Below are positions 1-10,517 of a stretch of 23,831 nucleotides of DNA, one piece after another. The stretch lies in contig CANHON010000013.1 in the NCBI GenBank assembly GCA_947462115.1, forward strand, positions 1 through 23,831. Direction: 5' to 3'. Source of the DNA: Deltaproteobacteria bacterium. GTDB lineage: Bacteria; Myxococcota_A; UBA796; UBA2385. Position 1 is the first letter of the stretch. Every line of letters begins with the position of its first letter. The position numbers and the translations under genes were made by a program. Below the pieces are notes generated by a model. The model ran no database searches, was not told the origin of the DNA, and saw only the letters and a program-made list of their open reading frames with translations.

Positions 1-2
1 AA

Positions 3-2804
<2,802 letters not shown>

Positions 2805-3242
2805 GTCGCCGCTGGCGCCCGCCGATGCGCGCGGCGCCGGGCTGGCTGTTGTACAGGTGGGGCTCGGGATTGGCGTCGCTGGGGTCGTTTTCGGCGGCGC
2901 TTCCCTCGCCCAGGACGGCGGCTTGCCCTCGGTGGCGCTGGCCGCGCTGATCGCGCTGGGCGGGCTGTCGCTCAGCCTCGCGGGCACGGTCGGCGTGCGG
3001 CGCGCCCCGACGACGCGGGTGAAGGCGCAGGAGCCCCTCGGCCGGCGGCGGGCCCGCTTCGCCGCTGCCTTGTTGGGGATCGGCTGCGGGTGGGCCTTGA
3101 CGGCCTTGGTCCTCGGCGCGCCCACCCTAGACCTGGGGTGGGCGCCCCGCCTGCTGGTCTTCGCCTTGGGCACGGTGGTGCCGGCCTGGGCCGCCCGCGC
3201 CTGGCTCCTGCGCAGCAACGGGAACGCCGACCTACCGGTGGT

Positions 3243-4094
3243 TTAGGACCGCGGGCCCTGGCGCCGCTCGGCGCTCGTGACGGTGTTCTCCATCAACATC
3301 GCGATGGTCATGGGACCGACGCCGCCGGGCACCGGGGTCAAGGCCGTGGCGCGCTCCTGCGCCGGCCCGGCCTCGACGTCGCCGACGAGGCGCCCATCGG
3401 CGAGACGGTTGACGCCGACGTCGATCACGATGGCGCCCGGCCGAACCCACGCGCCCGGGATGGCCTCTGCGCGGCCGATCGCGACGACCAGCAGCTCGGC
3501 GCGGCCGACATGGGCCTGCAGGTCGCGGGTGCGGGAGTGGGCGACGGTCACGGTGGCGTCGGCCTGCTCCAGCAGCATGGCCATCGGTCGGCCGACGATG
3601 TTGGAGCGCCCGACGACCACCGCCTCGAGGCCGCGCAGGGGCAGCCCGGCGACCTCGAGCATCCGCAGGACCCCGAGCGGCGTGCAAGGCACGAGGCTGG
3701 GCAGGCCGCGCGCGAGGCGCCCGCTGTTGACGACGTGGAAGCCGTCGACGTCCTTGGCGGGGTCGATGGCGGCGAGCACCCGCGCTGCGTCCACATGGGG
3801 CGGCAGGGGGAGCTGCACCAAAATACCGTCAATCAGGTCATCGTCGTTGAGGGAGGCGATGAGCTGCAGCAGGTGGGCCTCGGGCGTCTCGGCCGGGAGG
3901 TGCAGGCTCTGCTGGTGGAAGCCGAGGCGGGCCGCCCGCTCGTGCTTTTTGCCGACATAGACCTCGCTGGCGGGGTCTTCGCCGACCCGGATCACCGCGA
4001 GGCCGGGCGGGCGGGTGAGCTTGGCGATGCGCGCGCGCAGGGCAGGCGCGAGGCTCCGGGCGATCTCGCGGCCGTCGAGCAGGCGGGCGCTCAT
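3243..4094 (-). CDS. folD: Bifunctional methylene-THF dehydrogenase / methenyl-THF cyclohydrolase
   Basis: FolD interconverts 5,10-methylene-THF and 10-formyl-THF in the cytosol, using NADP. The 283-residue length is normal for the family. Tyr46-x3-Lys50 (YVGKK) is the expected catalytic Tyr/Lys pair. KDVDGFH and PCTPLGV follow. GRSNIVGRPMAMLL is the nucleotide-binding loop, and PGGVGPMTIAML is the family signature near the C-terminus. The start ATG overlaps the stop of the upstream fmdB-like gene by 4 bp (ATGA, 4091-4094), so translation is probably coupled. It converges on the small membrane-protein gene with interlocked stops. Its position next to gcvP fits a one-carbon neighbourhood, although the two are on opposite strands. 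Confidence 0.97.
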   Translation of the reverse strand: MSARLLDGREIARSLAPALRARIAKLTRPPGLAVIRVGEDPASEVYVGKKHERAARLGFHQQSLHLPAETPEAHLLQLIASLNDDDLIDGILVQLPLPPHVDAARVLAAIDPAKDVDGFHVVNSGRLARGLPSLVPCTPLGVLRMLEVAGLPLRGLEAVVVGRSNIVGRPMAMLLEQADATVTVAHSRTRDLQAHVGRAELLVVAIGRAEAIPGAWVRPGAIVIDVGVNRLADGRLVGDVEAGPAQERATALTPVPGGVGPMTIAMLMENTVTSAERRQGPRS

Positions 4095-4420
4095 TCGCTG
4101 GCCGTGGGCTTGGCGGCCGGGGCAGCAGGGGCGGGCGCAGCGGGCGCGCTCGGCGCGGTCGCGGGCGCGGCGGGCCCTTCGGCGGGGGCGGCGGCGGCCG
4201 GAGCTGGCTCGGCGCCCCCGGCGTCACTGCTCCCCTGCTTGAGGCCATAGTGGTCCTTGAACCAGCCATCTCCCTTGAGCGCGAAGGCCGTCATGCTGAC
4301 GAGCTTCTTGAGCGCCTCGGCCCCACAGCTCGGACAGGTGGTCAGCGGCGGGTCCGAGAAGCGCTGGCGCTTCTCCAGCTTGGCTCCACAGGCTTGGCAA
4401 CGGTACTCGTAGATGGGCAT
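4091..4420 (-). CDS. FmdB-family zinc-ribbon protein
   Basis: A 109-residue protein starting MPIYEYRCQACG, the usual start of the FmdB/CxxC regulatory-protein family. Cys8, Cys11, Cys29 and Cys32 form the predicted zinc ribbon. The function of the family is poorly known; a regulatory or RNA/protein-binding role is usually proposed. From about residue 63 the protein becomes a 45-residue Ala/Pro-rich, probably disordered tail. I chose the ATG at 4420 because of the conserved start and a GAGGAG ribosome-binding site 9 nt upstream. The open frame extends further 5' to 4663, but that part is Arg/Gly-rich noise. It is first in a two-gene operon with folD, with a 4-bp ATGA overlap. Confidence 0.9.
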   Translation of the reverse strand: MPIYEYRCQACGAKLEKRQRFSDPPLTTCPSCGAEALKKLVSMTAFALKGDGWFKDHYGLKQGSSDAGGAEPAPAAAAPAEGPAAPATAPSAPAAPAPAAPAAKPTASE

Positions 4421-4730
4421 GGCGCAGAGCTCCTCGGCGCGGGGCGCGGGCGACCGACCAGGCCTGCCGCGGCCCGACCGTCGAAGCGGCACCCTAAGCA
4501 GCGCGGCGGGTCGGACAAGGGGGCGTGGTCGCCGTGGCCCGCAACCGCTACAAGGGAGGACCCGGCGCCCGTGGCGCCGATCGCCGACCCCGGGCCGACG
4601 CCGGGGACCGTCCGCGTCGCCGCGCCGCTCCTGTCCGTCCCTGCCAGCGCTGGAGCCCTTCAATGCTCAGTTCGAGGAAGATCCTGAGGTTTGGGGCTGG
4701 GTCCGCGGTCCGGGGCCCCGGGGGTTCGCC
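4421..4730. other. Divergent intergenic region
   Basis: 310 bp lie between the fmdB-folD operon (leftward) and the hydrolase/ATPase operon (rightward). No conserved gene is seen; the frames open here lack family features. It must carry promoters for both directions. One leftward candidate is annotated separately. I see no convincing rightward -35/-10 pair. Confidence 0.6.
4491..4518 (-). promoter_or_regulatory. Candidate promoter of fmdB-folD
   Basis: On the minus strand, TTGTCC (4513-4518), a 16-nt spacer and TAGGGT (4491-4496) form a sigma70-like pair, with the -10 of the TAnnnT type. The predicted transcript would start about 60 nt before the ATG at 4420. This is based on pattern alone in a GC-rich region. 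Confidence 0.3.
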
Positions 4731-5615
4731 ATGAGCGCCCTGCTGAGCCTGTTTCAGGTCGCCTTTTTGGCCCACATGCTCGGCACGCTCGGCTTTGTGC
4801 TGGTGGGCGCCCTCGGAAACCGCCTCGTCGGACAGCGTCGCCTGCAGTTTGACGGCGCGGTCCTCGCGGTGGTGGTCCGGGAGTGGGCGGCGATTGTCTG
4901 CGCCTTGCCCTCGCTGGCCTTCGGCCTCGGCCAGCCTCCGCCGCCTCGGGTGGCCGGCGCCCGTCCGCCGGTGCTGCTGGTGCACGGCTACGGGCTCAAC
5001 CGCAGCTCGATGTGGTTGATCCGTCGCTATTTGCTCGGCAGAGGGCACCAGGCGGTCTGGTGTGTCAACCACAGCCCCCGGCACGCACCGCTGCCGGTGC
5101 TCGCGCGGGGGCTGGTCCGCCAGATCGAGGCCCTGAAGGCCGCGACCGGGGCCGATCAGGTGGACATCGTGGGCCACTCGATGGGCGGGGTGCTGGCCGG
5201 CTGGGCTGCCGCCCGCTTGGATGCGGCCCGAGACATCCGTCGCTTGGTCACCCTGGGCTCCCCGTGGCGCGGCACCCGGATGGGTTTTCTCGCTTGGCAC
5301 CCCGAGGCCCGCGATCTCGCCCCGGACAGCGCGGTGATCGCCGATCTCGACCCGCGGGTCATCCCGGTGGTGTCGATCTGGAGCCCGGAGGACAACATCA
5401 TCCTGCCCGCCGAGAGCAGCGTGATGGACGGCATGGTCACGCAGGTCATCGCCGGCGCGGGCCACACCGAGCTGCTGCTCCGGCCGAGCGTCTGGCGGGC
5501 GGTGGCGGAGGCGCTGGACGTCGCCGACCTCTCGCTGCTGCCGCCCACGGTCCTGCCCTCGGAGCGCCGGCTGCCGGAGCTCAGCGCGGAGCTCAGCGCG
5601 GAGCTCGCCGGATGA
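4731..5615 (+). CDS. Alpha/beta hydrolase, lipase/PGAP1-like
   Basis: A 294-residue serine hydrolase, probably acting on an ester or lipid; the substrate is unknown. Two N-terminal hydrophobic segments (about 4-30 and 42-66) suggest inner-membrane anchoring. LVHGYG (84-88) forms the oxyanion-hole strand. GHSMGG holds nucleophile Ser150, Asp221 (SPEDN) is the likely acid, and His245 (GAGHTE) is the likely base. The Met at 4731 was chosen because it starts the hydrophobic segment and follows a GGGGG stretch. The frame is open upstream to 4413 but looks non-coding. The stop overlaps the start of the first ATPase gene (ATGA, 5612-5615). The gene leads a tightly coupled three-gene operon with two Get3/ArsA-like ATPases, so a role in membrane-protein or lipid homeostasis is a reasonable guess, not shown. 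Confidence 0.9.
   Translation: MSALLSLFQVAFLAHMLGTLGFVLVGALGNRLVGQRRLQFDGAVLAVVVREWAAIVCALPSLAFGLGQPPPPRVAGARPPVLLVHGYGLNRSSMWLIRRYLLGRGHQAVWCVNHSPRHAPLPVLARGLVRQIEALKAATGADQVDIVGHSMGGVLAGWAAARLDAARDIRRLVTLGSPWRGTRMGFLAWHPEARDLAPDSAVIADLDPRVIPVVSIWSPEDNIILPAESSVMDGMVTQVIAGAGHTELLLRPSVWRAVAEALDVADLSLLPPTVLPSERRLPELSAELSAELAG
5576..5611 (+). repeat. Three 12-bp tandem units at the hydrolase/ATPase junction
   Basis: Two exact copies of GGAGCTCAGCGC and a third diverged copy beginning GGAGCTCG end exactly at the ATPase start codon. In the hydrolase frame they encode ELSA-ELSA-ELAG. Each copy carries GGAG. The last one sits 8 nt before the ATG at 5612, so the repeat also supplies the ribosome-binding site of the next gene. 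Confidence 0.85.
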
Positions 5616-6562
5616 CGATGAGCGGCCAAGCCCCCCGCGTGGTGCTGGTGACCGGCAAGGGCGGCGTCGGGAAGACCGTGGTCAGCGCGAGCTTGGCCCT
5701 GCACTACGCCTCGATCGGCCTGCGGACGGTGCTGGTCGAGACCGCGGGCGCGACCAACGTCTCGGCCCTGTTCGGGCGCACGGGCAGCGGCTACGCGCTC
5801 ACCGAGCTTCGGCCGCGGCTCTCGACGCTCAGCCTCACCCCCGAGGCGGCCATCGAAGACTACGTGGTCCAGCAGATCCGGTTCAAGCGCCTGTATACGA
5901 TGGTGTTCAAGAACCGGGTGATGGGGCCCTTTATCGACGCGGTGCCCGGCCTCCACGACGCCGTGCAGCTCGGTAAGGTCTTTGATCTCAGCCGAGAGCG
6001 GCGCGCTGGCGGCCACGCCTGGGATCGGGTGGTCGTGGACGCGCCCGCGACCGGCCACGGCCTCACCATGCTCGGCTCGGCGCGCTCGATGATGGAGCTG
6101 ACCCGCGCGGGGCCGCTGCACGAGGGGGTAAAGCAGGTGCAGGACGTGATCGGCGACCCCCGGCACACCGCCGTGCTTTTGGTGAGCTTGGCCGAGGGGT
6201 TGCCGGTGAACGAGACCATCGAGCTGTGGGAGCGCCTCGGCGAGAGCCGCGCCCTGCTGCGGGGGGTCGCGCTCAACCTTTGCCTCCCCTCCCCCATCGG
6301 CGCCGCGGATTGGCGCGACGGATCTGGCGTGCTGGACGCTGTTCCCAACGGTGCGGCGCTGCGGGGGCTCGTCGAGCGCCGCCTGCAGCGCGTGGACCAG
6401 CAGGCCGCCGCCGCCGAGCGCCTCCACGCGGCCACGGGGGCGCCGGTGCGGGCGCTGAGCGACCTGCGCGCCGCCCGCGACGGGCTCAACGGCCGACCCT
6501 GGGCGGAGCCGGACCTGCTCCGCCTCGCCGCCCAGCTCGATCCCTCCGGGCTCGGCCTATGA
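5612..6562 (+). CDS. Get3/ArsA-family ATPase, subunit A (BagA-like)
   Basis: A 316-residue SIMIBI-class P-loop ATPase. The deviant Walker A is GKGGVGKT (15-22), with signature Lys16 and P-loop Lys21. Switch I reads VETAGATNVSALF, with Glu43 where Get3/ArsA proteins have the catalytic Asp of DPA. Switch II is VVDAPATGHG. This pattern resembles the Rv3679 (BagA) half of the mycobacterial Get3-like pair, from memory of those sequences. The start ATG overlaps the hydrolase stop by 4 bp, and a second ATG lies two codons later (5618). The stop overlaps the next ATPase by 4 bp. It is likely cytosolic and a partner of subunit B. Arsenite export is unlikely: no ArsB, ArsD or ArsR is present. Confidence 0.9.
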   Translation: MTMSGQAPRVVLVTGKGGVGKTVVSASLALHYASIGLRTVLVETAGATNVSALFGRTGSGYALTELRPRLSTLSLTPEAAIEDYVVQQIRFKRLYTMVFKNRVMGPFIDAVPGLHDAVQLGKVFDLSRERRAGGHAWDRVVVDAPATGHGLTMLGSARSMMELTRAGPLHEGVKQVQDVIGDPRHTAVLLVSLAEGLPVNETIELWERLGESRALLRGVALNLCLPSPIGAADWRDGSGVLDAVPNGAALRGLVERRLQRVDQQAAAAERLHAATGAPVRALSDLRAARDGLNGRPWAEPDLLRLAAQLDPSGLGL

Positions 6563-7677
6563 GCGCGCCCCACACCCGCGTCTTGGTCTGCTGCGGCTCC
6601 GGCGGCGTGGGGAAAACCAGCCTCAGCGCGGCCTTGGCCATCAAGCTGGCGCGCAGCGGCCTGCGTGTCGCGGTCCTCACCATCGACCCGGCGCGGCGCT
6701 TGGCGGACGGCCTCGGCGTGGGCGCGCTCGGCAACGACGCCCGGGAGGTCCCGCTTCGGGCGCTGTTCGGCGACGACGGCGGCGGGCGGCTCGACGCGCT
6801 GATGCTCGACGCGCGCAGCACCTTCGACAACCTCGTGCGGCGCTTTGCTCCCGACGCGCGGGCAGCGCAGCGGGTGCTGGACAACCGCTACTACCAGTTC
6901 GCCAGCACCCGCCTCGGCGGCAGCCACGAGTACATGGCGATGGAGCGGCTGCTGGAGCTCGTTCAGAGCGGCGCCTACGACGTCGTTGTGCTCGACACCC
7001 CGCCGACGCGCCACGCCCTCGACTTCTTGCGGGCGCCCGAGCGCATGAGCGGCCTGATGGACCAAGGCGTGCTGAAGTGGCTGGTGATGCCTGCGGGCGT
7101 CGGCGGCTGGCGCGCCTTGGAGTTCGGCTCAGAGGCGGTCTCCTCGGTGCTCAAGGCCCTGCTCGGCGAGGGCACGGTCGGCGAGATCGCTGAGTTCTTC
7201 GACGCCTTCCGGGGCTTGGGCGACGGCATGCGCCAACGCTCCCTCGCGGTGCGGGCGCTGCTGCGGGCGCCGACCACCCGCTTCTTCCTCGTGAGCTCGC
7301 CGGCCGCCGCTGCCCGCGCGGAGGCGCTGTTCTTCCTGGCGGTGCTCCGGGAGGAGCGGATGCCCTTCGGCGGCTTCTTGATCAACCGCGTGGCCGCTGC
7401 GCCGCCGGCCTTCTCCCGGGGAGAGTGGTCGGGCCGTTCACCCGCCGAGGCGCTCGCCCTGGACGCCGTTGACGCGCAGTGCGCGGAGCAGGCCGACTTG
7501 GCGGCCGCCCACGCCAAGGCCGTCGCCGCCCTCCGCGCCGAGGGCCCCGCCGGCGCCGCCTGCTGGCTGGTGCCGGAGCAGAGCGGCGAGCTGCACGAGC
7601 TCAGCGCCCTGATCGCCCTTGGGGCGGCGCTCCCCGACGCCGAATCGGTCTGGGGCGCCGACGGGACAGGGGCTTAG
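6559..7677 (+). CDS. Get3/ArsA-family ATPase, subunit B (BagB-like)
   Basis: A 372-residue P-loop ATPase. Its Walker A is GSGGVGKT (13-20), with Ser14 replacing the family signature Lys. Lys19 and Thr20 are kept, and switch I has the normal TIDPARRLA with Asp43. Switch II is VVLDTPPTRHALDF. A hydrophobic helical part follows (about residues 165-225, with ERMSGLMDQGVLKWLV and EIAEFFDAF), where Get3 proteins hold their client-binding region. The CCGSGGVGKT start resembles the Rv3680 (BagB) type. It is translated from the ATGA overlap at 6559-6562 with no clear Shine-Dalgarno of its own, so it depends on the upstream gene. The stop interlocks with that of the facing discoidin gene. A heterodimer with subunit A is likely; the client is unknown. 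Confidence 0.9.
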   Translation: MSAPHTRVLVCCGSGGVGKTSLSAALAIKLARSGLRVAVLTIDPARRLADGLGVGALGNDAREVPLRALFGDDGGGRLDALMLDARSTFDNLVRRFAPDARAAQRVLDNRYYQFASTRLGGSHEYMAMERLLELVQSGAYDVVVLDTPPTRHALDFLRAPERMSGLMDQGVLKWLVMPAGVGGWRALEFGSEAVSSVLKALLGEGTVGEIAEFFDAFRGLGDGMRQRSLAVRALLRAPTTRFFLVSSPAAAARAEALFFLAVLREERMPFGGFLINRVAAAPPAFSRGEWSGRSPAEALALDAVDAQCAEQADLAAAHAKAVAALRAEGPAGAACWLVPEQSGELHELSALIALGAALPDAESVWGADGTGA

Positions 7678-8600
7678 GGCAAGAAGGTCCCTTCGGAGAT
7701 GCACAGGTCGTTGAACTCCTTGCCCTTTCGCACCTCGTCGAAGGTGATCTTCACCTTGGTGGTGGTGTGGGCCGGGAACTCGACGGTCTGCTCGGCGACC
7801 GTGGCCTTGATCACGATCTTCTCGGTTTTTCCGTCGGAGAAGGTCAGGGTCGCGGCGGTCGCGCTGTTGGCCTTCATGAAGAAGCTCATGTTGTAGCCAT
7901 TGCCGTTGCGCAGGCGGAGCTTCGACACCGAAGTGGCGGCGGGGAAGCTCATCTCGAGCCACTCGCCCACGCCGTCGCCGGTCTTGTTGGCCTCGCACCA
8001 CATCGAGTCCACGAGGCCGTCTTCGAGGTTGGACGGGCTGTAGTTGCCGTCGGCGTCCTCGGGGTAGATGCTGCTCGCTTTGTAGGCGGCGGGCTTCACG
8101 TAGTCCACGGGCTCATCGTCGAAGACCTGCACCTCCGACACGCAGGTGTCGTTGTAGGTGTTGCCCGTGTAGACCGACTTGATCTTGAACTTCACGCTGC
8201 TCGTCTTCACCGGCTTCGCGAAGCGGATGAGCTCCGGCAGCTTTTCGTCCTTGAGGGTGAACTTCTCGACGCTCCCATCGGAGAACTCGACCTCCAGCTC
8301 CTTGATCCGGCTGTGGCGCTGCCAGAAGTCGCTGGTGTACCAGTTGCCGTTCCAGAGGCGGGCGCCGGTGACCGTCTTCTCGCCGCCGAGGTCCACGACC
8401 AGGAAGGAGCCGAGGCCGGAACCTTCCGCCCCCTCTGCCCAGACCGTCGAGGCCTTGAGGTCCGTGAGGTTGGTGGTCTCGTAGTTCACGTTCTCGTCGG
8501 CCGGGTAGGTCGAGGAGGCAGAGATGCTCGCTGGCTTGAGGTTCTTGGCCTCCGCCGAGCCCAGGGCGAGGCTGAGCAGCAGGAGCGGGGAGAGGGGCAT
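7674..8600 (-). CDS. Secreted protein with two tandem discoidin-like (NADase-type glycan-binding) domains
   Basis: 308 residues from the ATG at 8600. That ATG is preceded by GGAG at 7 nt and directly begins a signal peptide (MPLSPLLLLSLALGSAEA). An upstream ATG at 8612 adds four residues. The mature part holds two related halves, about 24-160 and 170-306. Both contain ASS-x-YP, a W-x-E motif, a strand ending in G-N/E-W-L/Y, and an ND-x-C-x-SE motif near the end, which is clear internal duplication. Such domains bind carbohydrate or cell surfaces; the ligand here is unknown. No catalytic domain is attached. It is last of three minus-strand genes after tlpA and the barrel, with a 68-bp gap. Its Cys residues are conserved between the repeats. 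Confidence 0.83.
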   Translation of the reverse strand: MPLSPLLLLSLALGSAEAKNLKPASISASSTYPADENVNYETTNLTDLKASTVWAEGAEGSGLGSFLVVDLGGEKTVTGARLWNGNWYTSDFWQRHSRIKELEVEFSDGSVEKFTLKDEKLPELIRFAKPVKTSSVKFKIKSVYTGNTYNDTCVSEVQVFDDEPVDYVKPAAYKASSIYPEDADGNYSPSNLEDGLVDSMWCEANKTGDGVGEWLEMSFPAATSVSKLRLRNGNGYNMSFFMKANSATAATLTFSDGKTEKIVIKATVAEQTVEFPAHTTTKVKITFDEVRKGKEFNDLCISEGTFLP

Positions 8601-8668
8601 GGGCGGCTCCATCCCGGCGCGGCCGGGGCGTTTGGCGGAGAGACGGGTTGAATCGGCAGACTTGTGCC

Positions 8669-10504
8669 TTAGAAGGTCGCTTGCCAGGTGACGCGCGCCC
8701 CTTCAAAGCCGGGCAGGGTGCGGCACTGTCCGCCGGCGCAGCGAATACCGGCCTTGTAGGCGCCATAGAACAGGCGCAGCGTGCTGGAGGGGCGCGGGTG
8801 CACCAGCACCTCGAAGGCGCCGTACAGCGAGTCGCGCTCCTGACCGTAGGTCGACGGATCGATGAAGCTCAAGTTGCCTTGGGTGGTGATGATCGGGTTG
8901 TTGGTGAAGTCTTGGTAGACCAAGAACGCCCACTTCTGCCCGAGGTGGTAGGCCACCGCGTTGTTCATCTCCAAGAAGTCGGACTGCTGCAAGGGGTTGA
9001 CGCCCCACCAGAACCGACGACCGTTCAGCGTGAACTCCAGGGCGTTGGACTCGCCGAGCGGGATGTTGAGCTCGGCGTCGAGGTGGGCCATCCGGTCGGC
9101 GCCCATCGTGGGATCGTCCCGCTGGTCGTGACGGTAGCCGGAGTTGACTTGGAAGACCCAGCGCCCCTTGAACAGCTGCCAGCCGACGATGCCGTGCCCG
9201 ATGGTCTCCGGCACGGTGTTGAAGTGCTCGCCGCCCACCTCGCGATCGCGGAAGGCAGCGAAGCTCACATAGGGGATGAACTTGCGCGGCGCGACGGCAT
9301 AGTCGAGGCGAACGCGGCCCGCCGACACGTCGTTTGAGTTGACCGTGGAGCTCGCGTCCTCGGTGATGACCATCTCGTACTCGAGGGTCGGGGCCGCGAC
9401 GATCTCCCAGCCTTCGGCGCCGGAGAAGGCGTTCATCACCTCGGTGTTCCGTGTGTGCTTGCCTTCGATGAGCAGCGTGGCCTTGCCGGGGTAGGCCGCC
9501 GCGGAGAAGTAGCCGGCGTAGCCCGGCAGGCGCCCGCCCTCCCCTTCTCCGGTCATCTCTTCGGCGCGGTAATCAAAGACATCGCCCTCGACGAAGGCGT
9601 CGATCCCGCCGATGCCCGCGAGGTTGAGCGTGGCGCCCGCCGCGACGGCGTCCAGGCCCTCCGAGTAGCGCTGAAGGTCGTTGCTGTCGATATCTTCGGT
9701 CCGCGCGAAGCGGTAGACCACCCCGTGACCGCTGAGGGTAGCCGGCCCGAGGCCGAACACCGCCACCTCGGCCCCGGTGACCATGTGGCCCTGGTCCTTG
9801 GTGATGCCGCGGTTGGGGTTGAACATCGAGACGTCTTGGGGGTTGGTGAGGCCCGTCACCGCGGTGATGTCGACGTTGCCGACCCGCGCCTCCGCCCGCC
9901 CGCCGCGGATCGACGTGTCGATGTCGATGCCGGTGTTCTTGATGAGGTTCAGCGCGATGCCGCGACCAAAGCTCGCGTAGGCGTCGCCGAGGGTCAGCTC
10001 GCTGTCGCCCCATCGTTTGGCGACGTAGACCTTCTCCAACCGAACCAAGGCATGGTCGAAAGGCGAGAGCATGCCCTCTTCGTACAGCGGGCGCTCCGTG
10101 GTGAGCACGTCGTCGAAGTAGTACTCGTTTCTTAAGAAGGCCGCCTCGTCGAGCTGCACGCCGACGACCAAACCTGGCTTACTGATCAACAGGTTGTTGC
10201 GGAGGACCTGCTCGGTGTAGTTAAGGACTTGGCTGTCCTCGAAGCCGGGCAGCCGGTCCGGGACCTGGTGAAAGCGCAGGTCAAAGTTGGTCGTGAGCTG
10301 CATGCTCGCGCCGGCGAGCGGGCCCTCGCCCTTCAGCTCCGCGGCGACGGCGAGCGGCGACAGGCCGATCCCCGCGCACGAGAGCACCGCGCCCCGCAGC
10401 CAGCGCGCCGGCCGGAGCGGCTCACGAACGGGGCCATCCGGCGCGACTCGACGGTTGGGGCCCGCGCCACGCCCTGGGGCCCACCGGCCATTCTGCTGCT
10501 GCAT
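8669..10504 (-). CDS. Large outer-membrane beta-barrel protein, DUF6029-like
   Basis: A 611-residue predicted outer-membrane protein. The N-terminus is unusually long and basic (about 35 residues), then comes a hydrophobic stretch ending AVAA (52-55), a likely signal-peptidase site. The rest is alternating polar/aromatic beta-strand sequence ending in a C-terminal Phe (VTWQATF), the usual barrel-insertion signal. The stretch LTLGDAYASFGRGIALNL (about 170-187), followed by an IRGG segment, reminds me of DUF6029-type proteins; that assignment is from memory. Two Cys near the C-terminus (RCAGGQC) could form a disulfide. The start is 13 bp after the tlpA stop, with GAGGA 9 nt before the ATG. The substrate, if it is a channel, is unknown. 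Confidence 0.82.
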   Translation of the reverse strand: MQQQNGRWAPGRGAGPNRRVAPDGPVREPLRPARWLRGAVLSCAGIGLSPLAVAAELKGEGPLAGASMQLTTNFDLRFHQVPDRLPGFEDSQVLNYTEQVLRNNLLISKPGLVVGVQLDEAAFLRNEYYFDDVLTTERPLYEEGMLSPFDHALVRLEKVYVAKRWGDSELTLGDAYASFGRGIALNLIKNTGIDIDTSIRGGRAEARVGNVDITAVTGLTNPQDVSMFNPNRGITKDQGHMVTGAEVAVFGLGPATLSGHGVVYRFARTEDIDSNDLQRYSEGLDAVAAGATLNLAGIGGIDAFVEGDVFDYRAEEMTGEGEGGRLPGYAGYFSAAAYPGKATLLIEGKHTRNTEVMNAFSGAEGWEIVAAPTLEYEMVITEDASSTVNSNDVSAGRVRLDYAVAPRKFIPYVSFAAFRDREVGGEHFNTVPETIGHGIVGWQLFKGRWVFQVNSGYRHDQRDDPTMGADRMAHLDAELNIPLGESNALEFTLNGRRFWWGVNPLQQSDFLEMNNAVAYHLGQKWAFLVYQDFTNNPIITTQGNLSFIDPSTYGQERDSLYGAFEVLVHPRPSSTLRLFYGAYKAGIRCAGGQCRTLPGFEGARVTWQATF

Positions 10505-10517
10505 CCGGGAGCGTCCT

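Noticed and set aside
3090..4250. A 386-codon plus-strand frame opposite folD
   Set aside because: It is the shadow of folD; the composition is Gly/Ala/Arg/Asp-rich with no recognisable domain.
4413..4730. N-terminal extension of the alpha/beta hydrolase
   Set aside because: The region is Arg/Pro-rich, lies across the divergent promoter area and overlaps the FmdB start; the ATG at 4731 begins a membrane segment.
5156..6427. A 423-codon minus-strand frame opposite the hydrolase and ATPase A genes
   Set aside because: It runs across a real gene junction and has no protein features.
5612..7677. Arsenite-exporting ATPase (ArsA) function for the two ATPases
   Set aside because: No arsB, arsD or arsR nearby, no obvious arsenic-binding Cys triad, and the active-site pattern fits BagA/BagB-like pairs better.
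7479..8651. A 390-codon plus-strand frame opposite the discoidin gene
   Set aside because: It is antisense to a protein with a signal peptide and internal domain duplication and has no motif of its own.
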